Below, one piece after another: positions 7,081 through 8,282 of a stretch of 8,282 nucleotides of DNA; position 1 is the stretch's first letter; each line of letters begins with the position of its first letter. Position numbers and translations under genes: made by a program. The DNA is from Gemmatimonadota bacterium (lineage in GTDB: Bacteria > Latescibacterota > UBA2968 > UBA8231), in assembly GCA_026706165.1 (NCBI GenBank), contig JAPOZF010000491.1:1-8282 (forward strand). Direction: 5' to 3'. The notes below the pieces were generated by a model. It searched no databases. It saw only the letters and a list, made by a program, of their open reading frames with translations, and had not been told where the DNA came from.

Positions 7081-7107
7081 GGGGGGGACGGCGAGCGAAG
7101 GCCCCCC
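7081..7107. repeat. G-run/C-run inverted repeat between convergent genes
   Basis: Seven G (7081-7087) are followed 14 bases later by six C (7102-7107), so a 6-bp all-GC stem with a 14-base loop is possible on either strand. It lies between the two convergent genes, where a bidirectional transcription stop would be useful. There is no T-run, so it is not a standard intrinsic terminator. Confidence 0.25.
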
Positions 7108-7156
7108 TGCCGCGGCTGCGGCGCTGGCAGGCAGGCCTTCGCGGAGTTCAGGGACC

Positions 7157-7172
7157 GTTTCGCCCGAGAAAC
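7157..7172. terminator. Weak hairpin just beyond the SDR stop codon
   Basis: GTTTC (7157-7161) and GAAAC (7168-7172) form a 5-bp stem with a 6-base loop, 11 bases after the SDR stop codon on the minus strand. A GGG/CCC extension is possible with a bulge. No T-tract follows on either strand, so termination by this hairpin alone is doubtful; Rho-dependent termination is equally possible. Confidence 0.2.
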
Positions 7173-7182
7173 CCCGGGGAGC

Positions 7183-7974
7183 TCAGGCCCAGGCCCCCTT
7201 GGCCATCATGCCGCCGTCGACGCAGACGTACTCGCCGGTCATGAAGGAGGCCCCGTCGCTGGCAAGGAAGACCGCGACGCTGCCGATCTCGCTCGGCTGA
7301 CCGATGCGGTTCATCGGATGCACGGCCCCCCAGATCGCCTTCATCTCCTCCAGCGGCTTGCCCAGGCCGTCGGCTGCGTCGGTGACCAGCGGCGTCTCGA
7401 TGGTTCCGGGGTTGATCGCCAGCACGCGGATGTTGTCCTCGGCGTACTCGAGGGCGAGCTGCCGCGTCAGCGACAGAATCCCCCCCTTGCTGGCGGCGTA
7501 GGGCGCCACCCCCTTCATCGACTGCAGCCCCTGGACGCTGGCGGTGTTTATGATGGCGCCGCCGCCGCGCTTCTTCATCTCGGGAATGCAGAGCCGCGTC
7601 ATCAGGAAGAAGCTCTTGAGGTTGATGTCGATGATGCGGTCCCACTGATCCTCGCTCAGTTCGTGGGCGGGGACGTAGCTGTCGGGCGGCTGGATGCCGA
7701 CGTTGTTGCAGAGCACGTCGACCCCGCCCCAGTCCGACACGGCGCGGCCCACCAGGGTCTCGCAGCCGGAGTTCAGCGACACGTCCGCCTTCTGAAAGCG
7801 GATCTCGCCGCTGCCGGCGCTTTCCCCCTGGCCGGCCAAGGCCTCTCCCGTCCGCTCGTTGAGGTCGCCGCACAGCACGTTGGCACCAGCCTGGGCGAAG
7901 GCCTCGCAGATGCCGCGTCCGATTCCCTGGGCGCCGCCGGTCACGATTACGACTTTTCCATCGAATTCCGCCAT
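7183..7974 (-). CDS. Classical short-chain dehydrogenase/reductase (SDR family NAD(P)-dependent oxidoreductase)
   Basis: A complete 263-residue classical SDR, a typical length for the family, which interconverts hydroxyl and keto groups with NAD(P)H in the cytoplasm. All signatures are intact: cofactor loop TGGAQGIG (12-19), NNVG (90-93), active-site N118, catalytic S146, Y159 and K163 in YAASK, and the PGTIETPL segment (189-196). Asp37 at the end of beta-2 (GDLN) favours NAD(H) over NADP(H), a family rule rather than a measurement. The C-terminus ends in the usual VDGG (252-255) plus a short tail. The sequence is similar in style to glucose 1-dehydrogenase/FabG-like members, but the substrate cannot be named. 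The start is well supported: AGGAG lies eight bases upstream of the ATG at 7974. It stands alone, convergent with the accessory gene, and its GC (41 of 60 bases in one sampled stretch) matches the chromosome. Confidence 0.95.
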   Translation of the reverse strand: MAEFDGKVVIVTGGAQGIGRGICEAFAQAGANVLCGDLNERTGEALAGQGESAGSGEIRFQKADVSLNSGCETLVGRAVSDWGGVDVLCNNVGIQPPDSYVPAHELSEDQWDRIIDINLKSFFLMTRLCIPEMKKRGGGAIINTASVQGLQSMKGVAPYAASKGGILSLTRQLALEYAEDNIRVLAINPGTIETPLVTDAADGLGKPLEEMKAIWGAVHPMNRIGQPSEIGSVAVFLASDGASFMTGEYVCVDGGMMAKGAWA

Positions 7975-7982
7975 CTCTGTAT

Positions 7983-7987
7983 CTCCT
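7983..7987 (-). promoter_or_regulatory. Ribosome binding site of the SDR gene
   Basis: AGGAG on the minus strand, with eight bases between it and the ATG. It is a good Shine-Dalgarno match and fixes the SDR start codon. It contrasts with the lack of such a site before selB, the yciO-like gene and sppA. Confidence 0.8.
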
Positions 7988-8013
7988 GTCCGTTTCGATT
8001 CGACGGGTTCCCC

Positions 8014-8038
8014 GGGCGGGCACGGCAGTTGGCCGCCC
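8014..8038 (-). other. Possible stem-loop in the SDR leader
   Basis: GGGCGG (8014-8019) is complementary to CCGCCC (8033-8038), a 6-bp GC stem with a 13-base loop inside the predicted leader of about 83 bases. It does not cover the ribosome binding site. A role in RNA stability or control is only a possibility. Confidence 0.25.
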
Positions 8039-8064
8039 TTGCCGTCAGTGGTTGCGAAGGTGCG

Positions 8065-8092
8065 AATATATCCGGTTCGAGACCTTCCTCAA
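8065..8092 (-). promoter_or_regulatory. Candidate sigma-70 promoter of the SDR gene
   Basis: On the minus strand TTGAGG (forward 8087-8092, four of six) is 16 bp upstream of TATATT (forward 8065-8070, five of six). The AT-rich box stands out sharply in GC-rich surroundings. Transcription would start near 8058 and give a leader of about 83 bases. This is the most convincing promoter in the window. Confidence 0.5.
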
Positions 8093-8282
8093 GACGATGA
8101 CAGGGGCATTGAGACGAGCTTGCCTGGGCACCGGAAACGCCCGGTCCCCCTGACCACGCCCCGAAGCCCGGCGACCGGCCTTGGAGCCGGTTAGCTCGAG
8201 CGCGGCCCGTCGATCCGGGTTCCGGCTAGGCCCCGATATACGGAGGATCATCGACCTGACCGCGCTCGAATAGCCGGGCGTT
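8093..8282. other. Gene-free end of the window with several inverted repeats
   Basis: No convincing coding frame, tRNA or ribosomal RNA is visible. Several inverted repeats nest or sit side by side: GCCCGGC (8166-8172) with GCCGGGC (8273-8279); CCGGC with GCCGG around a CTTGGA loop (about 8175-8190); TCGAGCGCGG (8196-8205) with CCGCGCTCGA (8260-8269); GTCGAT (8209-8214) with ATCGAC (8250-8255). A folded RNA is possible, but such pairings are common in DNA of this GC content. Confidence 0.3.

Noticed and set aside
5118..7182. Direct repeats or insertion-sequence ends flanking the low-GC gene
   Set aside because: By eye only short partial similarities (GAGAC and TTTCC) occur on both sides, too little to claim a target-site duplication; no transposase or integrase is present.
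7004..7185. Possible selenocysteine readthrough of the SDR TGA stop, since the frame stays open for about 60 codons to a TAG and a small hairpin follows
   Set aside because: The SDR already ends at the normal family length after VDGG, the extension looks like random GC-rich translation, and the 5-bp hairpin lacks a convincing SECIS loop. Open frames of this length are common at this GC content.
8045..8251. A 68-codon minus-strand frame upstream of the SDR gene
   Set aside because: No ribosome binding site or motif was found, the composition is basic and low in complexity, and it overlaps the candidate SDR promoter.
8160..8282. A tRNA or integron attC site
   Set aside because: No T-loop GTTCGAA-type motif, anticodon arm or CCA end is present, and the attC core pair (RYYYAAC and GTTRRRY) cannot be recognised, although the window stops at a GTT.

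Overview
The window is about 70% GC over most of its length and reads as a bacterial chromosome segment. It encodes a selenocysteine-specific elongation factor (SelB), an L-threonylcarbamoyladenylate synthase/YciO family protein, a long SppA-type signal peptide peptidase, one unrecognised protein of lower GC, and a classical short-chain dehydrogenase/reductase. SelB shows that the organism makes selenoproteins. High GC with selB next to a YciO-like gene and a long SppA fits an anaerobic proteobacterium of the Desulfuromonas/Geobacter type (Desulfobacterota). That assignment is inference, because no rRNA or species marker is present.

Layout. (1) Positions 1-1788, minus strand: selB, with its 3' end cut off by the window edge. 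(2) 1789-1887: a 99-bp divergent promoter region holding a perfect 6-bp dyad. (3) 1888-2517, plus: YciO/TsaC-like protein. (4) 2580-5117, plus: SppA-type S49 peptidase with an extra beta-rich N-terminal domain that looks like an outer-membrane barrel. (5) 5118-5296: a short gap with a very good ribosome binding site in front of a 37-codon ORF, then a candidate promoter. (6) 5297-7003, plus: a 568-aa accessory protein with about 55-58% GC in sampled stretches, an N-terminal alpha/beta region, a long central coiled coil and a small basic C-terminal domain. (7) 7004-7182: convergent gap. (8) 7183-7974, minus: SDR oxidoreductase with a clear ribosome binding site and a candidate promoter at 8065-8092. 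(9) 8093-8282: no gene seen; several inverted repeats.

How the genes relate. selB and the yciO-like gene share a divergent control region and both act in or near translation: selenocysteine insertion, and (possibly) tRNA t6A synthesis. SppA follows the yciO-like gene in the same direction, 62 bp downstream, and could be co-transcribed. The accessory gene sits alone, differs in base composition and has its own candidate promoter, so it looks like a single-gene acquisition between core genes. It is the best candidate for something undescribed. The SDR gene is a separate transcription unit facing it.
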